NCBI GenBank assembly: GCA_027946365.1
Contig: JAPEUQ010000002.1
Coordinates: forward strand, 2,108,001 to 2,172,000
Direction: 5' to 3'
Length of the DNA stretch: 64,000 nt
Source: Kalmusia sp. IMI 367209
Lineage: Eukaryota; Ascomycota; Dothideomycetes; Pleosporales; Didymosphaeriaceae
Made by a program: the position numbers and the translations under genes
The notes under the pieces: model-generated
Told to the model about the DNA's origin: nothing
Database searches by the model: none
The model's input: the letters and a program-made list of their open reading frames with translations, nothing else
In this document: in pieces, positions 11,730 to 22,155 of the stretch
How the letters are laid out: each line of letters starts with the position of its first letter
How positions within the stretch are numbered: position 1 is the first letter of the stretch

Positions 11730-12830
11730 ATGGGCGTTGATGCAACGCTTAGGCTGCACTGGACACAACGCGTTGCACTCGTTAGGCATAACCTCCATGC
11801 AGCACGACGGACGAATGACTTCACCTTTTTCAAAACACTCCAAGCACACGCCATCATTGATGGAACGGATCACGTGGCAATTCTCCATTCAGTCCTCGGC
11901 AACGACGCCGATTCTGTCCTCTCGACACTCGATAATCTCAACGCAGGAATCGCATACGTACATCAAGACGCCTTCAAAGCCGTCTACGACGGCGCGAAGT
12001 CAATCATGTACAAGGCCGACAACTCCCCGGCTAGCCGACGATCGCTTCTACGAGTCGACATCTGCCAGCAACGTGATATGGCAGACCACGCAATCGACAA
12101 AACCGCAAATTCGGCGGTTCAGCTCATCCATGCCCAGCCTGTCCATTGCCAAGACGCAGTCGCCAACGCCTGGATTACGGGAACGACGATCATCGCAGAT
12201 GCTGTCTGCGTCTGTTTGAATGAAATGGAAGCCATTGAGGACCGCCTTGACGACTTCATTCGTCTCGAGTACGCATGGAGTAGTATTCAAAGTGCCGTTG
12301 ATGCTGCAATTTCGGCTCTGCGGGGTATATTCAGCCTCATGGAACGCTCCAATCTACCGAGCATTCCGTCACGCAATCTCAGCATTTCGTCCATGGTCGG
12401 CTCTGCGGCTCCCTCTGAAGGCGGCGGTAGCAGCTTCCGAAGCAGACAATCCTCCACAGCCTCAGCTTTGAGTCTATTCAAGAGGGCCTTCAGCCATAGT
12501 CACATGGGCCCGCCACCTGCTCCCAGAGCTGGCCGAGCCGGTTCCTTGCCTCTACCAGACGCAAGTCCGCGGGGTCTTCGACTTAGTGTCAGCACTGCTT
12601 GTCCAACAAAGATGTCCACTTACACCGATCATCCGCACACTCTACTTACAACCATCCCACCAACGCCTAGCACGCATGAAACCGTAGCGTCAACAGCAAG
12701 TCCATTCGGATCAAAGGGCGAGTACTTTGCATTCGACATGGAGAAAGAATCCGAGAAAGTTAGCAACAAAGGCTCGCCTTCTCCAAGCGAGCTCATGCAG
12801 GTGTGGGTAGACATCCAAGCCGAAATGTAG
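11730..12830 (+). CDS. Protein of unknown function, helical N-terminal half
   Basis: A single uninterrupted frame encodes 366 residues. I do not recognise a named family. Residues 1-200 look helical and evenly charged, with segments such as LQAHAIIDGTDHVAILHSV and DNLNAGIAYVHQDAFKAVYD. Residues 210-330 are Ser/Pro/Gly-rich and probably disordered. A short C-terminal piece ends in LMQVWVDIQAEM. No signal peptide or membrane segment is visible, so it is likely cytosolic or nuclear. Another ATG lies only a few bases downstream in a different frame. Length, an open frame over 1.1 kb and an upstream TATA-like element support a real gene. Confidence 0.7.
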   Translation: MGVDATLRLHWTQRVALVRHNLHAARRTNDFTFFKTLQAHAIIDGTDHVAILHSVLGNDADSVLSTLDNLNAGIAYVHQDAFKAVYDGAKSIMYKADNSPASRRSLLRVDICQQRDMADHAIDKTANSAVQLIHAQPVHCQDAVANAWITGTTIIADAVCVCLNEMEAIEDRLDDFIRLEYAWSSIQSAVDAAISALRGIFSLMERSNLPSIPSRNLSISSMVGSAAPSEGGGSSFRSRQSSTASALSLFKRAFSHSHMGPPPAPRAGRAGSLPLPDASPRGLRLSVSTACPTKMSTYTDHPHTLLTTIPPTPSTHETVASTASPFGSKGEYFAFDMEKESEKVSNKGSPSPSELMQVWVDIQAEM

Positions 12831-14188
12831 GAGAAAACCTGCTAATAATTTGCTTAGTGAAAGTCTCGATCCACTATGTTCACCATCCACAGCCGACCTC
12901 ATCAAGATGCCTGCGCCACTGACTCTTCGAAGGCTCTCAAATGCTTTTGGTATGTCCTCCCCAACACCCATCGCCACTTAGCTCGACCAACTGCGTTATC
13001 ACCGAGGCTCTACACTCGTGCTTTCCTTCCATATCCTTCAAAACCCATCTGTCTTTACGGCGCAGTATGTTTCGGTGTTCGGTGACACATCTTCGATCGT
13101 TCGATATTTAGCGTTTCATAAGTATACGACTCATCTTGTCGCTTCCCCGTCTGTTGAATACATGTACGTAAAGCTGTCCTCTAGAATGCTCAATACAGCC
13201 TTCAGCTTCCTCGCATACACCTACGGACATTGTCTTCCTTAGAGCAAGCTGATACTGCTACCCAACACCTTATTCAGCACTGAGAGCATGAAACTGCCAT
13301 TGCGCCGTTCAGTAATGCAGGAACCAGAGGCTGTGTGTAAAATCGTCGGTGCACTACCGGGGACCAAGCCCGCAGGGGTCGGGAATCCTCTGTCCGGATA
13401 CGGCTAGCCTGTGTGCGGCCACATGCCCGAATTCCCAATATGGGTCAAGTTGCAGGTCTGTGTTTTTCGATGGACAGTAGGCTAGTTTGCGGTCCAATCG
13501 GGATCAATTGGTGCCTCGATGATGGTGGAAGAGGCTGATGCGGGCGTTAGCTGACCAAGGTCAGAAAAGATAATGAACGAGATACGAGCGCATCAAACCG
13601 CAAGTTCTGCACCATACAGCATTTCGCGAAACAAGCGCACGTCTCTTTGTCGCGATTGATCTGAGTATCATCAGCAGGACCTACGGCTATTTCACGACCA
13701 TAGGCTCTCGGGTGAGTAACATTGTCGGATTGCATAGACCAAGGACTGCCCCCAAAGAACTACGCTAGGACTCGCCCCAGCCCCCATCCAGTATCACTCT
13801 AGAATCCTCTTTCTTCGCACTACTTCCCGCTCGGGAACAGCCTTTCTTACAGGCATGCAGGAGCGTGGCACGCATTGGTTCGGTTCGCGTCTTGGTGGTT
13901 GCAGCTAACGTCAGCCTCCAAACCTGGGATTTGCTCACCCAGGATGCTAACCCGAAGCAGCAGTTTCAATCGCCCGACCCTGGGACCTGACGCAGCACTA
14001 CTGGGGCGTAGTATGAATACCTCAAGTATGTAAAGCAAGATGCCACCTCGTCCCCAAATGCTGAAGGTCCTTTACTACGACTTCCTAATGCTTGTACCTA
14101 ATAGCAAGATTTCGGTGCTCGAAGCCTTGCGAACATCAACAACTACCTATACACCATAACCAGCACATTACGAGCCTCCTAAGACACA
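12831..14188. other. Intergenic region, no gene seen
   Basis: Frames on both strands stay below 90 codons and carry no motif. Nothing like a tRNA or a transposon end was found. Confidence 0.5.
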
Positions 14189-15045
14189 ATGGACACCTCA
14201 CTAATTCTCCTCTCGCTCTTCCTACCAGCCATCGCCGCGTCGCCAATCACTTCCCAACCCCCTCCGCAAGCGCTCTCCATCGCCGCACAACATCGGGATC
14301 GGTTTCGCAATAGCAATATCCATCCTCATATTCGCCTCCTTCATCTTCTACCTCGGTGTCCGCCGCGGTCGCTCAGGAACATGGTTCTGTTGGCGTGATC
14401 CTATCACGCCTCCATCACACTACCTCGACGAAAAGCCTCAGATCATCTACGAAGCCCCCCTTAAATCTAGAATCAGCTCCCCGATCCAAATGCATTCCAG
14501 CGCCCTCCCCGAGCTCTCCCCCCTGCAGCCCCGTTACGCAGAGCTCTCACCTATAGAAGCAAAGCCCAAGTTCCTCGAACTATCCGGAACGGAGAAAGTC
14601 GTGTACGAAATGGGACAGATGAGTCCCCGGCGACCACCGAGCGTGGCATCAATAGCTACGACTCAGACGCGCAAAAGCTTTTACTCGAGCCGTAAGGGTA
14701 GCCTTGCGACAGCGTACCGGAAGAGCGTGGCGTCTGTTCGGGTGGGGGGGCAAGAGTGTCTATTCAACGCAGGAGCGCCCGCCAAAGGTGAACAGTTGGT
14801 TTGACAGAAAAAGCTGGTTTTGCAAAGGTGCGATGGTGATCGAGGATGAGGAAAAGAAAGCAAGGGGAGAAGATAATGCGGGCCCGAGTACAGTGGCAGC
14901 TCCGGAGGCAGCGCTAGTAATGGACAAAAGAGAGAGCGGGATGGATTGGTCGGGAATGGAGTGGTTGAGTAAAGTGTACAGTGGGAGGAAGTCGAAGCAC
15001 GTGAGCGGAATGAGAAGTTTTTACATTTCCGGAGATGAGCGGTGA
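14189..15045 (+). pseudogene. Single-pass membrane protein, frame broken twice at homopolymers
   Basis: ATG 14189 starts a signal-peptide-like segment (MDTSLILLSLFLPAIAAS). The next part is in the following frame: a membrane helix (GIGFAIAISILIFASFIFYL), then GVRRGRSGTWFCWRDP and a Pro/Ser-rich tail with ELSPLQPRYAELSP. A third frame continues after VASVRVGG with KSVYSTQERPPKVNSWFDRK to a stop at 15043-15045. The first break lies near five C at 14258-14262, though its exact place is uncertain. The second lies at seven G (14744-14750). One base fewer at each gives about 284 residues. The protein would span the membrane once with a long cytosolic tail; its function is unknown. Sequence error and real decay both remain possible. 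Confidence 0.55.
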
Positions 15046-15623
15046 ACAATATTAATACTAATGCGTCAGAGCGTTCGGTAGGTTGGTGTAGCGATGGGCT
15101 GGCGGGAAAGGTGTAGCTTGTGCGGTAAGTCGTCACTTCATTGAGGCTTTGGGAGGAACAAAACTGACGAAGCGATAGCGATTCCATGCTTCGGACGTAC
15201 TATCGAGCGCTCGCTTCTTTGCGATGCGCCAGTGCGATATCGCTGCCGCTATAGCTCCGGTTCCTTCTTCGCCCTAGTCTCATCGCTCTAGCGGATTTGT
15301 ACATGTACAAGACGGTTCTCTTTTGTTTTGTAAGATAGAAGGAGGATATGATACCCACTAGACGCGTTCTCAATGCACTGTAATTGTAGCTGTATTTTGG
15401 TATTGGCCATATACCTGTGGCTGTGATACATAATGAGAGAGATACCTCCACATAAATAATAGTCGAACATTCCTTTAAGTTACTCTCTGCAAAAGTAGTA
15501 CGTTCGTATTCATTTGTGATGTGCAGGTACATGACATCAGCTCACTCTCTATCGTGAGTGGTATTCACCCACAACATTAGGTAATCTTCACACTAAATCT
15601 CATATGATTCCACAACGAGAATA
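15046..15623. other. Intergenic region, no gene seen
   Basis: This AT-rich spacer precedes the first F-box-like gene. A minus-strand frame (15200-15532) has no recognisable feature. Confidence 0.5.
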
Positions 15624-16340
15624 TTGAACACAACCCCAAAACAATTGCCCAACCGCTTTGATTCAACTTCGCTTCGATGTCCGCAATGCAACAGGATTCA
15701 CTGGAAGACCATATCCCGTCCCCCCTTCTTACGCCTACCCGGCGAGGTCCGCAATATGATCTACGAATATGCGCTCACAGCTCCTCGCCCACTAGTTATC
15801 GACATGGATACTGGCAACCCTAGCCGCCCCGTATTGTTCCTCCCACCAAACGAGAAGAAGTCTGAGCTAGCCGACCAAGCCAATAGCAATCTCGGAGAAC
15901 AGCACCACTCGTACAACCAGCTCAAGTTCGTCAACAAACAAGTCCGGAGCGAGAGCGAGGGTCTAGAGCTCAAGCTCAACCGCGTACGCATTATCGAGAC
16001 CGAAGACTTCCCGGAAGTCATGGGCCGGTTCACGTCCTTCCTTACTATGATCAAGCCCGATCGGCGCGCCTGGATATCAAAGTTGATCATCGACAGTGAC
16101 TGTTGCGAGCTCCAAGAAGATGAGGCCAAGGATCCCCGGACTGCCATCATCAAGCGCTTTGCTGACGACTATCCGCACGTTACTGTCTGCTGGATCTTCT
16201 GTCGGATGTATTTGACGTTTCCAGGCGCACCTGCGGGGACGTCGCCTCCGCTGCGACCTTGTTTGAGAGTTATTCAGTATTCCACTCGTGTGAATGACCG
16301 TAGGAAGATTGCTCGAGACCTTGAGACTGGAGTGCTATAG
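15624..16340 (+). CDS. F-box-like protein, first of a tandem pair
   Basis: An intronless frame of 238 residues. The N-terminal part has a CPQCNRIHW motif, then FLRLPGEVRNMIYEYAL, the F-box-like or 2EXR-type signature very common in Dothideomycete gene families. A second shared block, YNQLKFVNKQVRSESEGLEL, matches the neighbour's FNQLKFVNRQLYNETNGLEL. F-box proteins are adaptors of SCF ubiquitin ligases. For this fungal family the role is unknown, and the match is to the N-terminal signature only. The protein is shorter than the neighbour. It probably arose by local duplication. No signal peptide. Confidence 0.75.
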   Translation: MNTTPKQLPNRFDSTSLRCPQCNRIHWKTISRPPFLRLPGEVRNMIYEYALTAPRPLVIDMDTGNPSRPVLFLPPNEKKSELADQANSNLGEQHHSYNQLKFVNKQVRSESEGLELKLNRVRIIETEDFPEVMGRFTSFLTMIKPDRRAWISKLIIDSDCCELQEDEAKDPRTAIIKRFADDYPHVTVCWIFCRMYLTFPGAPAGTSPPLRPCLRVIQYSTRVNDRRKIARDLETGVL

Positions 16341-17116
16341 TGGATCTCTTGAAGATCATGGAGCAATCCCCTTCACGGACATCTTACATAGCATCTAGAT
16401 TGGTATCTCACAGGATATGGTAGATACATGTTGACATTGCGAATAAGTGTAGCTAGTTGGGTAATGAGACTAAACGGACTTTGATGTGCAGGGTGCTCCT
16501 GATGGCGAGCATCACTAGGACGGATAAAGGTGAAATTAAGGTATCCCATGAAATCTGTAGATAGATGAAAGGATCACTCTGATCATGAGTAATTTTATGT
16601 TTGTGGTAATTGGCCGTCCAGATTGACTGAGAAAGAGTGGTGTCTCCCGCAGCAACTAGTGACTTTGAGACTCTGTTTATTTATGTATTAATTGATGTGA
16701 TATCTTGTTTCGTTATCAGATTGACCAAAGAGATTGGAAGAATGCCAAGCAAAATACTAACGTAAACTTTCAGAAGCTTAATTCCCACAGAAAAGGTTGA
16801 ACTATACCGTCACGTGTGCCTATCGCAGCTTCATTCATTCACAGTGTAAACGCCCATTTGGGAGTTATTGATCAAGGTTACCGTGATTACTTAGCTACAT
16901 TGTACTTCATTTCACCAATCGTAATTGATTATCATATTCAATGATGTCATGCACCTGTACCTACCGCCAGGCATACAATGCCCACCTCCTCACTCAATAT
17001 ACCTCAACTTTCTAGCAGCGCAAATCCACCTCGCCCATAATCTCAGAGAAGTCTTTCGATTTCTACGCTTGACGGAAAGATTACATCTGCTCCACCAACA
17101 CCCAATCTACGCCCAA
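16341..17116. other. Spacer between the two F-box-like paralogues
   Basis: AT-rich DNA. The frame of the next gene extends upstream to an ATG at 16925, but the extension is not conserved with the paralogue and is treated as leader. Confidence 0.5.
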
Positions 17117-18052
17117 ATGGCTGTGCCTCAACAGAACGAAATTTCTCCGCCCAAATTCCAGCTTCTGGATCTGCCAGGAGAGCTGCGTAACCATATCTTC
17201 AAGCTCGCCCTCACGAACGACGATCCACTCATGTGTACAGCGACCACAGAAAATGGTAAGTTCAAACCGCTTATTTACACTCAAGAGCAGTATGAAACCA
17301 TCCATGCCTCAATAACCCATGAGAAAAGTGCCGGAATATTGAATCTTCAACATATGACATTCAATCAGCTCAAGTTTGTCAATCGTCAGTTGTACAACGA
17401 AACGAATGGACTCGAGCTACAGATCAACACTATCCGTTTCTCTGGTCTCAAAGACGATGGCTTACACGCCGCAGATGATCTGTTCCTATTTCGTGCTGCT
17501 ATGGCGCCCAACAGGGTCTCCTGGCTCAAAAGAGTTACAGTGAAGGCGAACTGTAAGTTTTTCCATGGGGATGGTACATGCGATGTTGGCGAGCTTATGC
17601 CACTCCTCACCTTTTGTAACGACAATCCCTATGTCGAGTTTCGATATGCTGTAAGGTGCTGTCTCCATACCGAACGGTGTGATGACAATTTGACTGATTT
17701 CTTCACTTTCGGTGCGCTACTGTGGATTGGTCTCCGAGACGATACGAACATTGAGGGTGAGCTAATTCCTGCACCTTCCTCTTTGGAAGATGATGAAGTT
17801 GCTTTAGCCAGAACGTGGCGTACGTACCCAGGTATGGAACAGTTGCTCCAAAGTGTTAGAAATTTTGCCGCTGTCCCAAACTGTGCGCGTGTCAACGAGA
17901 AGAGCTTCCATAGTTGCTATTATGGTCTAGATCCTAGGAAAAAAGTGCGCTCCTATCCTCAGAAACAACAGGCAGCTTGGCTTAAGTTTGCTAAGCTCTG
18001 GTATGAGGAAGGCATCAGGCCAGGTCTTTATGGAAATCTCCACAGCTGTTGA
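17117..18052 (+). CDS. F-box-like protein, second of a tandem pair
   Basis: Intronless, 311 residues from ATG 17117. This start places the signature FQLLDLPGELRNHIFKLAL near the N-terminus, as in its neighbour. An in-frame ATG at 16925 would add 64 residues without likeness to the paralogue. The block FNQLKFVNRQLYNETNGLEL and the following INTIRFSG align with the first gene. The C-terminal part (QAAWLKFAKLWYEEG) is extra. A substrate-adaptor role is only inferred from the F-box-like motif. The two genes point the same way, about 0.8 kb apart, as expected for a tandem duplication followed by divergence. Confidence 0.75.
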   Translation: MAVPQQNEISPPKFQLLDLPGELRNHIFKLALTNDDPLMCTATTENGKFKPLIYTQEQYETIHASITHEKSAGILNLQHMTFNQLKFVNRQLYNETNGLELQINTIRFSGLKDDGLHAADDLFLFRAAMAPNRVSWLKRVTVKANCKFFHGDGTCDVGELMPLLTFCNDNPYVEFRYAVRCCLHTERCDDNLTDFFTFGALLWIGLRDDTNIEGELIPAPSSLEDDEVALARTWRTYPGMEQLLQSVRNFAAVPNCARVNEKSFHSCYYGLDPRKKVRSYPQKQQAAWLKFAKLWYEEGIRPGLYGNLHSC

Positions 18053-18368
18053 TGGCTGCGTGGATCGCCTTTGCTGGCTCACATACGTCGCAACACCATC
18101 AAGCGGGAAGATTGAAATAGCGTAGTCGAATCTCGGTTTTGAGTGCCATATGCAGAATTCCACATGTAGCATTGATACTCTTCGCTTAGTAGCCTGAGAT
18201 TTTGGTCTCGAAGAATGTGACTTTAGTCGCTTTGGGACATCCATGGAGAAGGTCTAGTAGTGCATGCCTATGCACTCTTTAGAAGATTCTATAGCTTTAT
18301 TGTGGCAGCTTATCCTATGTCTCTACCAATATTGCAATAATTATTCATGGATTTCGATCGCCACCTGT
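18053..18368. other. Convergent intergenic spacer
   Basis: The F-box-like gene and the prolyl iminopeptidase gene end towards each other here. No gene is seen. Confidence 0.6.
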
Positions 18369-19544
18369 TCATAGATGAAGATCCTTTTGACCCAACTCAT
18401 CGCACAGTTCGATTAATTTATTCAAGATGTCCGGTTCCTATATGTCATAATTTAGTCACTTTCCATGGAACGTTTATAGAGAGATTGACTTACCGTGGCA
18501 CTATGTCCCGAATTCTTCAACCAGTGCAGTTCGCAGTTCGGTAACCGCTTGTTAATTTCATATGCCGCTCGTGGAGGACACACAAGATCCAGCCGCCCTT
18601 GTGCAATACGTGCTGTGTATTGTTAGCTCACCGAACCTGCATCCAATCACAAATTTGGTTCAACTCACTCGGTATATGCTCAATCTTCTCACACCCATCC
18701 AACAACTCCGTAGCTCCCACAAAACAATTATTCGCCATATAATGCGTACAAATCCTCGCATATGTCATCGAATATTCATCCTCTCCCAAAGTCTTATCAA
18801 TATCTTCTTCACTACAATCTTGCTGGATCATCGCGATAGCCATCTCCAGCCTGTTCCACTCGAACGCAGCTTTACGCGCAACTTCATAATCCTCGGACAT
18901 GATCAGCTCGTGGTAGCCAGCAGGGATGAATGCTCGTTTTTCTTCAGGGAGGTATCCTTTGAAGCGGTCGAACACCTCCGGCCAGATCATATCGCCAGCT
19001 AGGTTCGTGCACTCCATTTCGGCTCTGGTACCAAGGAAGACACCGCGGAGGACGAGCGACCCCGTGTTTTCGGGATGGGCTTGTGCATATGCAAGACTTA
19101 GGGTTGCGCCCCAGGATCCACCGAATACCATGTGCCATTTTTTAATGCTGAGGTGCTTGCGCAGAGCCTCAATGTCGGAGACTAGGGCTTGTGTCGTATT
19201 GTCGCGGACTTCGCCGCGCGGAGTGGATAGGCCTGTGCCGCGTTGGTCGAGGAGGATGACGCGGTAAATGACGGGGTCAAAGAAGACAGTGTTAGGTTTG
19301 GTGCAGCCCCGGGCGCCTGGGCCGCCGTGAAGAAAGATGACTGCTTGATCATTAGATCTTGGTATTTCAATTATAATAGAATTTGTGTTTTGTGTTACTG
19401 TACAACGTGCAAAATCGTGGGATGTTTACCTGGTTTTCCCTCCTTTTGGCCATATTGATAATAGTGCACTGTGTGAAGATCGCTAACTTTCAAAAATCCA
19501 CTATCAAATGCATCTTCATGTGAGTACCCTGTTTTCAAAGCCAT
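18369..19544 (-). CDS. Prolyl iminopeptidase (peptidase family S33)
   Basis: Four exons, 19544-19430, 19340-18669, 18612-18494 and 18437-18369, with GT-AG introns of 89, 56 and 56 bp, encode 324 residues. The alpha/beta-hydrolase marks appear in order. The oxyanion motif is HGGPGA (about 42-47). The family sequence DQRGTGLSTP follows. The nucleophile elbow is GGSWGA with Ser114. The acid lies in RIAQGRLDLVCPPRAAYE, restored across the second intron, and the catalytic His in KNSGHSAT. The enzyme removes N-terminal proline from peptides (EC 3.4.11.5). There is no signal peptide, so it is cytosolic, probably in peptide turnover. The length equals that of bacterial and fungal relatives (310-330). 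Very secure. Confidence 0.96.
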
Positions 19545-21059
19545 GTCGAAGTTTGTTATGCTAATAAATTAAGCTACAAAGGGACTCTGCAGCTTTTAAA
19601 GCACACTGAATGTGAGACTAAACGATAATCTAATCAATCTAATCAGTAAGCTAAGGCTCATTAGGGAAGGAGTCTAAGCGTTCTGGTACGCGGATTGGCA
19701 TTCGGAATGAGTCAAGCCGGCCCGGAGTCGGAGGCAGCAGAATCACGTGATTTGAAGCCTAGAGCACAAGGTTCGGAGCAAGATCGGAGTAGAAATTATC
19801 GACAGGGAATCCAACAACAAAACAGGAGCTTCGCGCGCACTAGGCAAGAACCTCACCTCGAGACCGTCGGAATTTATTAGGATCAAATTGATTTGAGAAA
19901 TGACTCGAAGAGAAGAATGTGATGCGAAGGCCAAGTCCGACTTCTAACTTGGAGCAGACCAATAGGTACATGTTCACAGAATGATGAGATAGACAAGATG
20001 TAAGACGTTCACCAAATTGTCATTGGACTTGAAATCCTGTAATGAGGAAGTCCTAGAACCATGGCGCAGGAAAGCACGCCTCTCCGTTCGATTGCTCCAA
20101 TGTACAGTAGCAACCAAGAGTATGTAAGAAGAAACCGACAATATGAGGAGCGATTGGCTATATTTCATCGCTACCTATGGTATGAGGACTGAAAGCCTTA
20201 TTTCCCAAGTATGACTTCCAAACTCTGCAGATCGGTCTGCTCAACCTGAAGGACCGACTGCGCCACTGAGTATACAAAATCTTGCTGGGCGCATGTTCGT
20301 CCTTCGAGATGTCTCTCTTTACCAAATGTTCTATAGGCGCGCAGGACGCCATGTCACTTGATGGAATGCAAGCATGAAGAGGTTAGGCAGCAATCCAATC
20401 TAACCTGCTCCTACAGCAATTGAAAACGCAGCATCTCCGGCTGCCATATCTGCGCCACAATCAACAAAGTTTGAGGCTGTGCCCTTGCACCGTTGCGGTT
20501 CTTCACCGGTTTTGGTTAGATATACGCAATCATATGGATGAGCGACCAAGCGATCAAGTGCTGCAAAACAATCTGCTGAGATTGAGATAGAGGAATAAGA
20601 CCTCCAAAGGGGCGTAAGAGCTGAAGAAGATGTGTAGATTTGGTGTCGATCTCTTTCCTTGGTAGGCAAGTGGGTTTGCGGGATGGACAGGGGACGAAGG
20701 ATTTGCTTAGCGAAGCGATTGAGTCCTTCGATGACGTGACACAGGTGCACAGAGCAAGTGTTGGAAAATGGATAATGGACACGGAGAATCCCGTGTATCA
20801 ATAATTGCTGGTTGTGAAGCAAATGGTATACAGCAACTGGAAGAGATGTGCGCCGCTCGCGATAATCGCTCGTGATAGTCGTTATGGAAGAAGAAAGTCC
20901 AACCCAAAAGATGTATGCAAAGAAGAAGCGCCCAATAGATATCTCAACGCCAACGAAGTGCCCTGCAGGATAGCATACAAGTCGCTGTAACCGTGCACCA
21001 TGTCCAACACTCTTCAATAGCTCGCGCATCCTAGTCATACACTCGTACCCACGTTTTTC
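19545..21059. other. Intergenic region, no secure gene
   Basis: A minus-strand frame of 212 codons lies at 20400-21038 but has no conserved motif, signal peptide or plausible splice partner, so it is not called. The rest holds only short frames. Confidence 0.45.
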
Positions 21060-21359
21060 TCAAACCCAGAGAAAGATTCCCAAACCCAGTGCACCAAGCT
21101 CCAGCACGCGACTTGGAGCAATCATAGCAGCTGCGCTATTGTCCGTCTTGTTTCCTTTGCTGCCGCTGGTGCTGCCGCTGCTACCTTTCTTCGGCTCGCG
21201 TGATTCGAGGATCAGGCCTGCGGCGCGAGCATCGATTTCGGGCGCGAGTGAGGGCACGTCGCTAAGGGGTTGCAGTGCTGGTTCTGGATGTGCCACTGGC
21301 GCGGGGTTGGCGAGAGCAAAGGTCGTAAGGAGGAGCGTGGTCGCTGCGGTCAATTTCAT
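21060..21359 (-). CDS. Small secreted GPI-anchor-type protein
   Basis: A single exon of 99 residues. It has a signal peptide (MKLTAATTLLLTTFALANPA), a Pro/Glu-rich pro-like part, an Arg-containing segment (EIDARAAGLILESREPKKG), a Ser/Gly/Lys-rich linker and a hydrophobic C-terminus (VLELGALGLGIFLWV). The C-terminus follows small residues (DNSAAAM) that would suit a GPI attachment site. Such short proteins are found in many ascomycetes and sit on the plasma membrane or wall. No enzymatic motif is present and the role is unknown. The real gene is supported by the two targeting signals on one short frame. Confidence 0.7.
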   Translation of the reverse strand: MKLTAATTLLLTTFALANPAPVAHPEPALQPLSDVPSLAPEIDARAAGLILESREPKKGSSGSTSGSKGNKTDNSAAAMIAPSRVLELGALGLGIFLWV

Positions 21360-22155
21360 TTTGATATTTTGTGTGGTACAGCTGTGTATCGAGAATCGAA
21401 GAAATCTGAGAGCGTGGAGTTTGAGGAAGAGAATGCTCTAGGATATAGTATGAATGATATTTGTTGTTTTGACTTTGAAGGGTGTAATGGTGTACTTGAG
21501 GGCTAGAGGCGACCGTTCATATAAGAATCAAACCTGGGTGGGAAGCTATGACTTCAGCCACCGGACCCATGACCATGTACTACATCGCTGACGGCGACAT
21601 CCTTTGTGTGTCCAAGATCGCCAGCATGGCCGAATGTCCTGAGGCAAGAACAGGAAAAACTTCGCAGCATGCATCGCACACGCGGTGACGTCGACCATTG
21701 CCTGTCCAATGACGCGCGACTAGCTCGGGGGGCTGTGAGCTTGGCGTAATCTAGCAGCATTGGCGAAGCGTTCGACCCAGCTGAACAAGCTCTGTGCTTG
21801 TTCGGCGTGAAGCTTGATAACAGCGCAAATGCGAGGAAATTTCCTGTTCAAATATGGACATATGTTCTCCGTCAGGAACTAGGTGCAAGGCGTTGACCTG
21901 CCCAATGGACATGGTATTCAGCGGCGGGCCTGAATAGTTCGCATCCTATCGTGCATGTATCCAACATTGAGAGCTGCACAGCCTTTGAAATAAGCTAATG
22001 GGCATTCATTTGCTTATGTATGGATAAGGACTGGCTGGAATATAACCCAGAACGTTCTTGGCAATGCCTGGCTCGCGTCCAAGAACATAACGTTCAATGA
22101 TAGAAATAAGGAATGATCCTAACGTAACTTCATGAGGCGCGCGAAGCTTGCTGGC
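21360..22155. other. Intergenic region, no gene seen
   Basis: Promoter side of the small GPI-type gene and 3' side of the SAT4-family gene. No supportable frame. Confidence 0.5.

Noticed and set aside
20400..21038. 212-codon minus-strand frame
   Set aside because: Composition looks random and no motif or splice continuation could be found.
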